From CAJGCS01 sp045589955 (GTDB taxonomy: Bacteria; Bacillota_I; Bacilli_A; ML615J-28; CAG-313), in the NCBI GenBank assembly GCA_045589955.1, contig JAZNQD010000004.1:1-64000 (forward strand): 64,000 nt of DNA. Direction: 5' to 3'. Below, piece by piece: positions 25,954 through 34,890 of the stretch (the first letter of the stretch is position 1; every line of letters begins with the position of its first letter). Under the pieces are notes generated by a model. The model ran no database searches. It was given only the letters and a program-made list of their open reading frames with translations, and had not been told where the DNA came from. The position numbers and the translations under genes were made by a program.

Positions 25954-27105
25954 TTATTCCTTTCTCAAAATTGGTAATTGTTGTTCTTTCTTTAATAAAG
26001 TATCATCGTTTGTAAGAATACCATAAAGTTTTGTTGCCTTTAATTCGTATTCATTAATGATTTTAGTCTCATCATCTTGGTTTTTTAATTCTTTTGTCCC
26101 AGAGAATATAAGATTTTTGACATCTTTATCTAATGTATTTAAATAATGAACTCCTTTAGAAGACATCCCGAGAATTCTTAGATATGGATGATATTTATAA
26201 GGGTGATTAATATTTAATAAATTGTAAAGGATTTGTCGGTTAATGCGATTAATAGAGTAGCGTTTATTCTTTAGACTTTGTTGCAAAGAATCTAAAGAAG
26301 AAAAAACACCATTTTTAGAAATATAATTATTAATACCTTCTATATTTAGATTATTAGTATTTACGACTTGGTATTGATATTTGATAATATTAATAAAATT
26401 TTCTTTCGCTTTAGGATAGTTAATTAAACTATTAAAACTATCCTTTGGTAATGTATTTTCGAAAGGTAATTTATTTTCAATGGCATTTCGAATAGCACTA
26501 GCACTAGCAATATCGCTATTAATTGTTTTATCATGGTAATTAGAATTGATTCTTTTTATAAGATGTGAATTAATATTAATATTATTGAGTTTAAGCGTTT
26601 TTAAGTATTGAATAGCCAATGTGACATTTGGTTGATTGAATATTTTTATATCATCGTCTGTTAAATATTTTTCTAATTCTTTTGCGACTATATTTTTGTA
26701 GCTTAATTCATAATTTTTATTATCTTCCATTGCTTTTAAAAATGGAGAAGAAGTAATAATATTAACATAATTATTTAGTTTATTTAAATCGTTTATCTCG
26801 CAACCAAAAGCCAAATCAGTAATATTTAAATTAACCAAATTGCGAATGCTTGCATCACAAAAGAAGTCTGCACTTTGTGTTGCTTGAGAAAAAGGTAGTT
26901 CTAAAACAATATCAACACCATGATTTAGTAAAATATTTGTCTTGTCAAATTTGTTTAAAAGGGAAATTTCTCCTCGCATTGTAAATGATGTTGATGTTAT
27001 AGCAACCAAAACATCAGGATTTAGTTGTTTTCTACATTCATTAATAAAGTACAAATGTCCATTATGAAATGGGTTTGCCTCAATGACGATACCTAATACT
27101 TTCAT
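25954..27105 (-). CDS. tmcAL: tRNA(Met) cytidine acetate ligase
   Basis: TmcAL (YlbM) uses acetate and ATP to make N4-acetylcytidine at the wobble base of elongator tRNA-Met. The protein starts VLGIVIEANPFHNGHLYFI, where HNGH at 14-17 is the nucleotidyltransferase HxGH motif. Later come LPFSQATQSADFF, SDIASASAIRNAI (the ISS/TxxR-type motif) and ILGMSSKGVHYL. Length 383 fits the family (about 390-415). GGTGAG precedes the ATG. It forms an operon with mrp. Confidence 0.95.
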   Translation of the reverse strand: MKVLGIVIEANPFHNGHLYFINECRKQLNPDVLVAITSTSFTMRGEISLLNKFDKTNILLNHGVDIVLELPFSQATQSADFFCDASIRNLVNLNITDLAFGCEINDLNKLNNYVNIITSSPFLKAMEDNKNYELSYKNIVAKELEKYLTDDDIKIFNQPNVTLAIQYLKTLKLNNININSHLIKRINSNYHDKTINSDIASASAIRNAIENKLPFENTLPKDSFNSLINYPKAKENFINIIKYQYQVVNTNNLNIEGINNYISKNGVFSSLDSLQQSLKNKRYSINRINRQILYNLLNINHPYKYHPYLRILGMSSKGVHYLNTLDKDVKNLIFSGTKELKNQDDETKIINEYELKATKLYGILTNDDTLLKKEQQLPILRKE

Positions 27106-27126
27106 ATTCTCACCTATCAGTATTAT

Positions 27127-27155
27127 ATTATACCATAAAATTCGTTATTTGTCTT
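27127..27155 (-). promoter_or_regulatory. Promoter of tmcAL-mrp
   Basis: On the minus strand TATAAT lies at 27127-27132 with a TG extension. AAGACA at 27150-27155 is a plausible -35 box at 17 bases. Confidence 0.65.
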
Positions 27156-27199
27156 GGAAATGAGGCTAAAAAATGACAAATTATTTTCTTTCCTTATTA

Positions 27200-27205
27200 T
27201 ATAAT
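27200..27205 (+). promoter_or_regulatory. -10 box of the thioredoxin-like gene
   Basis: TATAAT at 27200-27205 lies only 17 bases before the ATG at 27223, with the Shine-Dalgarno GAGGTGAT between. The leader would be about 10 bases. No clear -35 box is seen. Confidence 0.55.
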
Positions 27206-27222
27206 ATAGTCGAGGTGATACA

Positions 27223-27564
27223 ATGTTTAGCTACATTAATGATAAACAATTAAGGTTAATTGTAAAAAAATACAACACAATTTTACTAGTCTATGAAAAT
27301 GAAAATCAATTATTGAAGATGATGAAGGTCCAACTTAATAAAATAAGAAAAATATATAATGATGAGTTTAAGTATTATCTTATTCATCGAAAAGATATTG
27401 AGAATATCTTAAAAAGTACAATTTCTACTTTTCCTCAACTTGTGATTATGGAAAAGGATAAAGTTGTTGCATCGATGTATGGTTTTAGACAAATCAAAGA
27501 AGTTATAAAGACAATTGAATTTAATTTTCGCTTAAGCCTATGTAAAAGTATAAAATGTGCATAA
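27223..27564 (+). CDS. Small protein with possible thioredoxin fold, no CxxC
   Basis: This 113-residue soluble protein is not confidently recognised. The layout, a hydrophobic strand (TILLVYENENQ), a helix, a second strand (KYYLIHRKDIEN), then STFPQLVIMEKDKVVASMYGF and a last helix, matches the thioredoxin pattern in which the cis-proline precedes TLVIFKDGKEV. The usual N-terminal CxxC is absent, so it would not be a redox enzyme. GAGGTGAT before the ATG supports the start. It is followed at 16 bases by a membrane protein gene and may be co-transcribed with it. Confidence 0.6.
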   Translation: MFSYINDKQLRLIVKKYNTILLVYENENQLLKMMKVQLNKIRKIYNDEFKYYLIHRKDIENILKSTISTFPQLVIMEKDKVVASMYGFRQIKEVIKTIEFNFRLSLCKSIKCA

Positions 27565-27580
27565 GATAAAATGTGATAAT

Positions 27581-28147
27581 ATGAAACAAAATAAAATTAA
27601 ATATGCTTTAAGATCATCGTTTGTTGGTTTAATTGCAGGGGTATGTGTCCAATATATTGTTGAAGTTGTAATTAAAATAATGAAAAAAGAAAATCTTCTT
27701 CAAGCTTTGAAAGTACAGGGAACTTGGCAAGCTTATTATACAGCTGGAATTGCCGGAGGAATAAATGGATTTTTATTACCATTTATTCCTTCTAGGTTAT
27801 ATTCATTTTCATCTATCTTGGTGGTAGTTGCAATATATAACACTTTACTAATTTTTTCTAATCCAGAAGAGTTTGAAAATAATTTGAAATCAAATAATAA
27901 TTTTGTGTTTGGTATTATCAGAGATATCTTTTTGATCTATTTAATAATATTTCTTTTTAATAAAATTAGTTTGTTAACAAATAAAAATAAAAAAAGTAAA
28001 AAAAGAGAAGAATTATCTTTTGGATCCTTGCTAGGGGTTACAATTATTAGTTCAATTATTATTAGTTTGTCATTTAATTATACACAAGAGGGCTTAAATG
28101 GAATTTTAGGATTTACTAATACTTTGAATGAGGCGATAACTGATTAA
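27581..28147 (+). CDS. Membrane protein of unknown function
   Basis: This 188-residue protein has about four hydrophobic segments (near residues 10-30, 55-85, 105-130 and 150-170) and a Lys-rich cytoplasmic stretch (NKNKKSKKRE) before the last one. I recognise no family. I place the start at ATG 27581, preceded by GTGAT. A GTG at 27557 would overlap the upstream gene and add a charged, cysteine-containing extension that looks like non-coding sequence. Confidence 0.65.
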   Translation: MKQNKIKYALRSSFVGLIAGVCVQYIVEVVIKIMKKENLLQALKVQGTWQAYYTAGIAGGINGFLLPFIPSRLYSFSSILVVVAIYNTLLIFSNPEEFENNLKSNNNFVFGIIRDIFLIYLIIFLFNKISLLTNKNKKSKKREELSFGSLLGVTIISSIIISLSFNYTQEGLNGILGFTNTLNEAITD

Positions 28148-28148
28148 A

Positions 28149-28178
28149 AAAGGATAAACTCAGTTGAGTTTATCCTTT
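28149..28178. terminator. Terminator hairpin between convergent genes
   Basis: AAAGGATAAACTC and its complement form a 13-bp stem around an AGTT loop, with the stop codon of the minus-strand gene inside. It probably serves both directions. Confidence 0.75.
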
Positions 28179-28861
28179 ACTTTACTTGATTTATATTTAA
28201 TTACACATTCTTTTAAATGAGAAAAAATAATTTCTGTTTGAGCATCATTTAAGCGTTCTGGGTGCCACTGAAAGGCGAACATTGGTAATTCAGTATGTTC
28301 AATTCCTTCAATAACATCACCATTTTTAAATGTAACAATAAATCCTTCCGGTAATTCTTTAACACATTGATGGTGAAAAGTATTAACTTCAAATTCGTTA
28401 GGTAATTTGTCGGCTAAATGACCGCCATTTACTTTTAAGACATCATGTTTTCTATCTTCGTGTGGATGATATAAATTACTTGTTGCAATGTCTTGATATA
28501 ATTTCTTACCATTTACAGCTGAAATAGATTGAATCCCTCGACAAATGCCTAAAAGAGGTTTTTGATGCTTCATCGCATGCTTGATTACTGCCGTATCAAG
28601 TTCATCTAAATAATCACGAATATCTTTTGATAGGCCTTCTTCATTGCTTTCATTATATAATTTTGGATTTAAGTCATCGCCACCAATAACTAAGAAACCG
28701 TCACAAAGAGGTAAAATTTCTTCATATAAATGAGGACACAAGATAATAGGAGTCATTCCCCTACTTGTTAGGTTATCTAAATATTGTTTATGGACTCTTA
28801 CATAAGTATTTTTTTCATCGTCATGGATGCGGGCAGTTACGCCAATAATAAGATTGTTCAT
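28160..28861 (-). CDS. Class I glutamine amidotransferase-like hydrolase (peptidase C26, PuuD-like)
   Basis: The 233-residue protein has the catalytic triad of gamma-glutamyl-gamma-aminobutyrate hydrolases: C107 in LGICRGIQ, H200 and E202 in FQWHPE. FLVIGGDDLNPKLYN and FHHQCVKELP are further family marks. PuuD-type enzymes cleave glutamyl conjugates in polyamine breakdown, and others act on glutamyl peptides; no pathway partners lie nearby. GGAGGT precedes the ATG. The minus-strand TGATATAAT at 28882-28890 is its likely extended -10 promoter. Confidence 0.9.
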   Translation of the reverse strand: MNNLIIGVTARIHDDEKNTYVRVHKQYLDNLTSRGMTPIILCPHLYEEILPLCDGFLVIGGDDLNPKLYNESNEEGLSKDIRDYLDELDTAVIKHAMKHQKPLLGICRGIQSISAVNGKKLYQDIATSNLYHPHEDRKHDVLKVNGGHLADKLPNEFEVNTFHHQCVKELPEGFIVTFKNGDVIEGIEHTELPMFAFQWHPERLNDAQTEIIFSHLKECVIKYKSSKVKDKLN

Positions 28862-28930
28862 AGTACCTCCAATTCTTTAATATTATATCATATTCTTTCA
28901 AAAAATAATAATAATTAACATTATAATGTC

Positions 28931-28959
28931 TTGAAAAAATATTAAAAATTTAGTATAAT
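28931..28959 (+). promoter_or_regulatory. Promoter of the P-type ATPase gene
   Basis: TTGAAA at 28931-28936 and TATAAT at 28954-28959 are spaced exactly 17 bases. The start codon is only 16-25 bases further. Confidence 0.75.
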
Positions 28960-28975
28960 ATATTAAGAAAGAAGT

Positions 28976-31636
28976 ATGATTAATATGAAACAAAAAATAA
29001 CAATAAATGCCGAAGTTGAACGTTTTGAACCTAATCCCCAAATTGGATTAACACAAGAACAGGTAGAACTTCGAAAAACACAAAAACTCATAAATAAATC
29101 AAATCAAAAAATTGGTCGTGGTTATGGCAAAATCTTTATTCGACATTTATGTACTTTCTTTAATATTATGTACGTAATTATTACTGCTTTGCTTGCGATA
29201 GCCGCAGCTTTACAATTTGGTAAAGATATTCCTTATTATGATCGTATTGCTTTACCTGATTTTACCTTTTTGATTATTGTCACAGTTAATACTGTAATTG
29301 GTTTAGTTCAAGAAATACGTTCAAAAATCACAATTGATAAACTTACTTTACTTACTCAACCTAAGGTTACTGTTATACGTGATGGTAAAAAACAAGAAAT
29401 TTCTGTTGAAGATGTTGTTTTAGATGATATTTTATATTTAACAATCGGTAAAGAAATTGTAGCCGATGCAGTTGTTATTCAAGGTGGAGTTGAAGTTAAT
29501 GAATCACAGTTAACTGGTGAATCTAATTCAATTAATAAAAAAGAAGGTTATGAATTATATTCTGGCAGTTTTGTTGTTGCAGGAACATGTTATGCAAAGG
29601 TGGAACATGTTGGTGATAGTAATGAAATAAATAAGCTAACTTCTCAAGCTAAAAACTATAAACGCCCTAAATCGATTATTTTAAGTTCAATTGGCTTGTT
29701 CTTAAAGGTTGTAGCTTTTATTTTTGTTATTACTGGTGTGTCAATGTTAATTCTTTATATGACAAAATATCAAAAAGATTTCTCTGTTGCGGTAAAATCT
29801 ACTTCAGCTGCTCTTATTGGTATGATTCCTGCTGGTATTTACTTAATTACTTCAGTATCTTTAGCTCTAAGCCAAGCACGTCTTGCAAAAAAACGTACGC
29901 TTGTTCAAGATATGTATTGTATTGAAATGCTTGCAAGAACTGATGTCTTATGCCTTGATAAAACAGGTACATTAACTGATGGTACAATGTCGGTTATAAG
30001 ATTTCTTGACAAACGTTTAGAATCGAATGATGATTTTGTAGAACAACCAAAAATTGAAGACATAATGAGTTCTATTAATAAGGCTCTTATGGATACTAAT
30101 ACAACTTCCAAAGCCTTAGTTAATTATTTTGGTTATAGTAGAATATATAAACCTATTGAAAAAATGTCCTTTTCTTCAGAACGTAAGTATTCTGTTGTTG
30201 CTCTTGCTAAATTAGGTAATTTCTTAGTTGGTGCACCTGAAGTATTATTAAAAGGTGATTTCAAAAAATATTCAAGTGAAATAAATGAATATGCAAAAGA
30301 AGGACTTCGTGTCGTAGCTTTAACTCATAGTTTAGAAAATATTGATTCGATAATTGAAAAAGGAATTTCTGAACCTGCAATCTTAGATGCATTAATTCTT
30401 ATTGAAGATCAAATTCGTCCTGATGCTTATGAAACAATCCAATATTTTAAAGAAAACGATGTTGATATTAAAATTATTTCAGGAGATAATCCTGTAACAG
30501 TTTCTGAGGTGGCACGTCGTGTTGGCGTTGATAGAGCAAATGAATATATTAGCTTAGATGGTATGAAAGATGAGGATGTTTATCAAATAGCTAATAGTTA
30601 TACTGTTTTTGGCCGTGTAAAACCTGAACAAAAGAAAATTATTGTAAAAGCTTTAAAAGATAGTGGTAAAACTGTTGCCATGACGGGTGATGGTGTTAAC
30701 GATATTCCTGCTTTAAAAGAAGCTGATTGTAGTATTGCAATGGCTTCTGGTAATGATGCAGTTAGAAAAGTAGCTCAACTTGTATTGCTTGATTCAAATT
30801 TCTCATCAATGCCAAGTGTTGTGAAAGAGGGCCGTCGTGTTATAAATAACGTTGAACGTTCGGCATCTTTATTCTTAGTAAAAACATTATTTATTATCTT
30901 GCTTGCTATTTTAACATTAGCTGGATTTGTTGGTCATTTTGCACCTGATGGAGATGGTACATTCCCAATCGCAAGTACAAAACAATTATTATTATTAGAA
31001 GGTTTTGCGATAGGTATTCCTTCGTTCTATTTAGCAATTCAATCTGACTTTACAAAGTTTAAAGGTAATTTCTTATTTAACGTTCTAAAAAAAGCATTAC
31101 CAGGCGCTTTAGCTATTACAATTGAAGTAATGGTAGCTTATATTTTTGCTAAATTATTAGGATTGACATCAATGGAAGTAAAAACATTATCAGTATTATG
31201 TGCAACAGGTACATGTTTCATGGTATTGTTCTTGGCTTTTAAACCTTTTAATCGTCAAAGAATTATCATTTTTATATCTTTAGTTTGTTTCGTAATATTT
31301 ACAATTATGTTATCAATGGCGCATATAGAATTTACCATTCCAATTGTTAATATTCCAATTAACTTTAATTCAATCTTTGGTTTTGAGAAACTCCATGAGT
31401 TAATTCAAAATCCACCTGGATCAAGTTATGAATATAGTGTTAATGCTACTGGATTAATGATGGCTATAATTCTTATTATGTTCTCATATGTCCTTATTAC
31501 AGCCTTAACAGCATTATTTGGAACGATTGAAAAGAAACTTAATAAGTCATTTATTGATGATTTGGAAGAATTCACTAATCAAGGACGTAGTATTGAAGAG
31601 TTTTTCTTGAATAGAAATAAAAGAAAGAAAAAGTAA
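28976..31636 (+). CDS. Cation-transporting P-type ATPase (CtpE-like)
   Basis: This 886-residue E1-E2 ATPase has all core motifs: actuator LTGES, phosphorylated D328 in DKTGTLTDG, KPEQKKIIV, and the hinge TGDGVNDIPALK. Ten membrane segments are arranged 2+2+6. The fourth segment contains MIPAGIYLITSVSLALS followed by LVQDMYCIEMLARTDVLCLDKTGT. That is the CtpE/EcLAP-type pattern, associated with calcium or other divalent cation uptake rather than heavy-metal export. There are no N-terminal metal-binding domains. The start is 28976 or, nine bases later, 28985; the AGAAAGAAG site does not decide. Confidence 0.9.
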   Translation: MINMKQKITINAEVERFEPNPQIGLTQEQVELRKTQKLINKSNQKIGRGYGKIFIRHLCTFFNIMYVIITALLAIAAALQFGKDIPYYDRIALPDFTFLIIVTVNTVIGLVQEIRSKITIDKLTLLTQPKVTVIRDGKKQEISVEDVVLDDILYLTIGKEIVADAVVIQGGVEVNESQLTGESNSINKKEGYELYSGSFVVAGTCYAKVEHVGDSNEINKLTSQAKNYKRPKSIILSSIGLFLKVVAFIFVITGVSMLILYMTKYQKDFSVAVKSTSAALIGMIPAGIYLITSVSLALSQARLAKKRTLVQDMYCIEMLARTDVLCLDKTGTLTDGTMSVIRFLDKRLESNDDFVEQPKIEDIMSSINKALMDTNTTSKALVNYFGYSRIYKPIEKMSFSSERKYSVVALAKLGNFLVGAPEVLLKGDFKKYSSEINEYAKEGLRVVALTHSLENIDSIIEKGISEPAILDALILIEDQIRPDAYETIQYFKENDVDIKIISGDNPVTVSEVARRVGVDRANEYISLDGMKDEDVYQIANSYTVFGRVKPEQKKIIVKALKDSGKTVAMTGDGVNDIPALKEADCSIAMASGNDAVRKVAQLVLLDSNFSSMPSVVKEGRRVINNVERSASLFLVKTLFIILLAILTLAGFVGHFAPDGDGTFPIASTKQLLLLEGFAIGIPSFYLAIQSDFTKFKGNFLFNVLKKALPGALAITIEVMVAYIFAKLLGLTSMEVKTLSVLCATGTCFMVLFLAFKPFNRQRIIIFISLVCFVIFTIMLSMAHIEFTIPIVNIPINFNSIFGFEKLHELIQNPPGSSYEYSVNATGLMMAIILIMFSYVLITALTALFGTIEKKLNKSFIDDLEEFTNQGRSIEEFFLNRNKRKKK

Positions 31637-31661
31637 TAATCGAAAGATTATTACTTTTTTT
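31633..31661 (+). terminator. Intrinsic terminator after the P-type ATPase gene
   Basis: GTAATAATC and its complement form a 9-bp stem with a GAAA loop and a run of T residues. Confidence 0.85.
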
Positions 31662-31724
31662 GGGCTTATTTGATAACTCCTTTATAAGTATATAAATATA
31701 ATATAATATACTTAGGGAGGATAT

Positions 31725-32459
31725 ATGAGTGTATTAGAATTAAAACAAGTAAGTAAGGTCTTCAGTATTGAAATTGGTGACTATTTAGTTTTAGATAACA
31801 TTGATTTAAAAGTCGATGAAAATGAAATTGTTGGCATTGTTGGTCCATCTGGTAGTGGAAAAACTACTATTCTTAATATTATTTCTAAACTTCTAAAACC
31901 ATCTAAAGGAGAAGTAATAGTAAGTGGTAAGTTGGGATATATGTTTCAAAAAGATTTACTATTTGAGTGGCGAACTATTTGGAAGAATTTATTAATTGGT
32001 TTAGAGATAACAAAACAAAATACTCAAGCAAATAAAGATAAAATAAAAGCTCGTCTTGAGAAATATGGATTAATCGATTTTATTAATAATTATCCTTCAG
32101 AGTTATCGGGGGGGATGCGTCAACGTATTGCTTTAATTAGAACACTAGCAACAAACCCATCACTTTTATTATTAGATGAACCATTTTCGGCACTTGATTA
32201 TCAAACAAGAATAAACATTGTTAATGATATTTACACAACGTTAAAACAAGAAAAACTGGCATCTATTCTTGTAACTCATGATATAAGTGAAGCAATATCA
32301 ATGTGTGATCGTATTATTGTTTTATCATCTCGTCCTGCTAAAGTAAAAAAAGAAATAGTACTTAATTTTAATAAAAACTTAAGTCCACTCGAAAGAAGAA
32401 AAGAAAGCATTTTTCAATCTTACTTTGATCAAGTATGGTGTTTAGTTAATGAAGATTAA
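31725..32459 (+). CDS. ABC transporter ATPase, NitT/TauT family
   Basis: This 244-residue cassette has Walker A GPSGSGKTT, Q-loop YMFQKD, signature LSGGMRQR, Walker B LLLLDEPFSALD and the H-loop LVTHD. The short chain and the pattern LVLDNIDLKVDENEIVGIVG fit the nitrate/taurine/sulfonate/pyrimidine-precursor family. GGGAGG precedes the ATG, and TTGATA at 31670-31675 with TATAAT-like boxes around 31697-31707 probably forms the operon promoter. It overlaps the permease gene by 11 bases. Confidence 0.92.
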   Translation: MSVLELKQVSKVFSIEIGDYLVLDNIDLKVDENEIVGIVGPSGSGKTTILNIISKLLKPSKGEVIVSGKLGYMFQKDLLFEWRTIWKNLLIGLEITKQNTQANKDKIKARLEKYGLIDFINNYPSELSGGMRQRIALIRTLATNPSLLLLDEPFSALDYQTRINIVNDIYTTLKQEKLASILVTHDISEAISMCDRIIVLSSRPAKVKKEIVLNFNKNLSPLERRKESIFQSYFDQVWCLVNED

Positions 32460-33234
32460 GAATGAGTATAACATTAATCGTCGAAAAAACCGAGTGATTA
32501 TTTTATTATTTCAAATATTATTACTATTTGGAATAATAATATTATGGGAACTTTGTTCAAAATATAATATTATTGATAGTTTTTTATTTAGTTCACCTTC
32601 AAAAATAGTTATACTTTTATATAAATATACAAGTTCTTTAGAAATCTTTAAACATATTGGAATTTCTCTAATTGAAACATTATTAGGCCTAATTATCGGA
32701 ACAGTAATGGGGATAGTTATTGGTATTATCCTTTGGTGGAATAAGTTTTTATCAAAAGTTCTAGATCCATTTTTAGTCGTGTTAAATGCACTTCCTAAAA
32801 CTGCACTTGCACCAATAATCATAATCTGGGTAGGTACGGGAATAAAAGGTATTACTGTTGTCGCAATATCAATTTCATTGGTAATGACAATTATTCAATC
32901 ATATAGTTACTTTATGATGGTAGATGAAGATAAAATAAAGATGATGAAAGCATTTAATGCTAACAAATTACAAATACTTTTTAAACTTGTATTACCAAGT
33001 AATTTTAGTAATATTATTAGCATTATAAAGATAAACATAGGTATGGCTTGGGTAGGAGTTATCGTTGGTGAATTTATTGTTTCACGTGCTGGAATAGGAT
33101 ATTTAATAGTTTATGGTTCTCAAGTATTTAAAATGGATTTAGTTATGATGGGAGTAATTGTACTTGCGATTATTTCCTATGTTATGTACATGATTGTTAG
33201 TATAGTCGAAAAGAAAATGAAAGGAAAAAGATAA
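32449..33234 (+). CDS. ABC transporter permease, NitT/TauT family
   Basis: This 261-residue inner-membrane subunit has six hydrophobic segments. The EAA-type loop that docks on the ATPase is visible as MMKAFNANKLQILFKLVLPS. NALPKTALAPIIIIWVGTGIKG is the family's characteristic stretch. It overlaps the ATPase gene and lies one base from the binding-protein gene, so all three are coupled. Confidence 0.92.
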   Translation: MKIKNEYNINRRKNRVIILLFQILLLFGIIILWELCSKYNIIDSFLFSSPSKIVILLYKYTSSLEIFKHIGISLIETLLGLIIGTVMGIVIGIILWWNKFLSKVLDPFLVVLNALPKTALAPIIIIWVGTGIKGITVVAISISLVMTIIQSYSYFMMVDEDKIKMMKAFNANKLQILFKLVLPSNFSNIISIIKINIGMAWVGVIVGEFIVSRAGIGYLIVYGSQVFKMDLVMMGVIVLAIISYVMYMIVSIVEKKMKGKR

Positions 33235-33235
33235 A

Positions 33236-34270
33236 ATGAAAAAGATTATTTTGATGTTTATATTAATGCTTATGGCTTTAAGCACATTTGCCTTAACAAG
33301 CTGTCGTAATAATAAATTAATTAAGGTTAGGGTTGCAGAAGTTGCGCACTCTGTTTTCTATGCGCCACAGTATGTTGCTTTAGAACTTGGTTATTTCGAA
33401 GAAGAAGGATTAAAAATAGAATTAATTAATTCAAATGGTGCTGACAAAGTTACTGCCGCACTACTATCAAGAGATGTTCAAATTGGGTTACAAGGCCCTG
33501 AACCAACTATTTACTTATATAATAGTGATCAAAAAAACTATCTTGTAAATTTTGCCCAATTAACAAGAACGGATGGAAGCTTTATTTTTGGTAGAGAACC
33601 AGTTCAAAATTTTGATATTACGATGTTAAAAGGAAAAAGTATTTTAGGAGGGAGAAAAGGTGGAGTTCCAGAAATGACATTAGAATATGCTTTAAAACAA
33701 GCAGGATTAAATGTTGTTCGTGATCAAAGTGAATTTGGTCCTGATGAAGTTAATGTTAGAACAGATGTTGCATTTGGTGCTATGGCTGGGTCTTTTATTG
33801 CAGGTGAAGGAGACTACACAACTCTTTTTGAACCAACCGCAACAGAAATAGTGACATCTAACAAAGCATATCTATTATGTTCTGTTGGTGAACTGGTCGG
33901 AGAGGTTCCTTATACTGCATATTCAACTACTTTAAAATATTATAATGAAAATAAGGAAATTTTAGAAAAATTTACTAGAGCTGTTTATAAAGGCTATTTA
34001 TATATTCAAAATGCAACAGATGAAGAAGTTGCAAAAGTTATGCTTAATCAATTTCCTGATTCAAATTTAGAATCATTAACTGAGGTAGTAAAAAGATATC
34101 GAGCAATAAACGCATGGGCAAATACACCTATTTTTAATGAAGAAGGGTTCGAAAGACTTATGAATATCATGGAAGAAGCTGGTGAACTTGACCAAAGAGC
34201 TGATTTTGAAGTTATAGTTGATACAGAAATTGCTAAAAAAGTTGTTAATCAAGTCAAAAATATTGATTAA
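33236..34270 (+). CDS. ABC transporter substrate-binding lipoprotein (NMT1/ThiY-like fold)
   Basis: The signal peptide ends in a lipobox (ALTSC, Cys at about residue 23), so it is lipid-anchored. The mature protein begins with RVAEVAHSVFYAPQYVALELGYFEEEG, typical of NMT1-type binding proteins. These bind thiamine precursors, sulfonates, nitrate, riboflavin-like or other small solutes. The ligand cannot be assigned from sequence. The flavin reductase-like and nadC-like genes downstream hint at a cofactor-related or organosulfur substrate, but each has its own promoter-like box. Confidence 0.9.
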   Translation: MKKIILMFILMLMALSTFALTSCRNNKLIKVRVAEVAHSVFYAPQYVALELGYFEEEGLKIELINSNGADKVTAALLSRDVQIGLQGPEPTIYLYNSDQKNYLVNFAQLTRTDGSFIFGREPVQNFDITMLKGKSILGGRKGGVPEMTLEYALKQAGLNVVRDQSEFGPDEVNVRTDVAFGAMAGSFIAGEGDYTTLFEPTATEIVTSNKAYLLCSVGELVGEVPYTAYSTTLKYYNENKEILEKFTRAVYKGYLYIQNATDEEVAKVMLNQFPDSNLESLTEVVKRYRAINAWANTPIFNEEGFERLMNIMEEAGELDQRADFEVIVDTEIAKKVVNQVKNID

Positions 34271-34275
34271 TTTGT

Positions 34276-34281
34276 TATAAT
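34276..34281 (+). promoter_or_regulatory. -10 box of the flavin reductase-like gene
   Basis: TATAAT at 34276-34281, with an upstream TG, lies 17 bases before ATG 34299. GAGGTGAT fills most of that gap, so the leader would be about 10 bases. Confidence 0.55.
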
Positions 34282-34298
34282 ATTATCGAGGTGATAAT

Positions 34299-34802
34299 AT
34301 GTTTGAAAAAGTAGAATTTAAATCAATTCAAAATATTTGTTATGAAAAATTAGGTACAGAAGGAGCTTTAATTTTAGCAGGAAATAAAGAAGAACATAAT
34401 AACATGACAATAGGCTGGGCAACGAGTGGGATTCTTTGGAGTAAACCAGTCGTAATTGCATATGTTAAACCAACTCGTTACACTTATGAATTTTGTAATA
34501 AATTTGATTCTTTTACAATTTGTTATTTCGATAATCAAAAGGAAGTATTAAAAGAATGTGGAACAAAAAGTGGTCGCAACATCAATAAAGATGAACTTTG
34601 TAATTTACATATCGAAGAACTTGATGGAGAAATTGCTTATCAAGAAGCATCAATTGTCATTGTATGTAAAAAAATCTATCAAGATGATTTTAAAAAAGAT
34701 CAGTTTTTAGATATGTCTATTTATGAAAAAAGATATAATGATGATTTGCCACATCGCTTTTATGTTGGAGAAGTTATAAATGTATATAAAAAGGCCAACT
34801 AG
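34299..34802 (+). CDS. Flavin reductase-like FMN-binding split-barrel protein
   Basis: This 167-residue protein has the flavoredoxin/flavin reductase pattern: NNMTIGWATSGILWSKPVVIAYVK, then YTYEFCNKFDSFTICYF (the strand-helix that follows FMN binding) and RFYVGEVINVY at the end. Such proteins bind FMN and reduce flavins or other acceptors with NAD(P)H. The substrate is unknown. Its position just after the ABC importer is suggestive but unproven. Confidence 0.85.
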   Translation: MFEKVEFKSIQNICYEKLGTEGALILAGNKEEHNNMTIGWATSGILWSKPVVIAYVKPTRYTYEFCNKFDSFTICYFDNQKEVLKECGTKSGRNINKDELCNLHIEELDGEIAYQEASIVIVCKKIYQDDFKKDQFLDMSIYEKRYNDDLPHRFYVGEVINVYKKAN

Positions 34803-34813
34803 TTGGTCTTTTT
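34791..34813 (+). terminator. Terminator after the flavin reductase-like gene
   Basis: AAGGCCAA and TTGGTCTT pair around a CTAG loop that contains part of the stop codon, followed by T residues. Confidence 0.75.
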
Positions 34814-34835
34814 CCTATGAAAAAATATTAAAAAA

Positions 34836-34844
34836 TGTTATAAT
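34836..34844 (+). promoter_or_regulatory. Extended -10 promoter of the nadC-like gene
   Basis: TGTTATAAT at 34836-34844. In the 46-base leader AGAAG near 34856 can pair with CTTCT near 34872. No known NAD riboswitch is recognised. Confidence 0.55.
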
Positions 34845-34890
34845 ATAAATAATTAGAAGAATTGATGACACTTCTTGAAAGGAGTCACTT

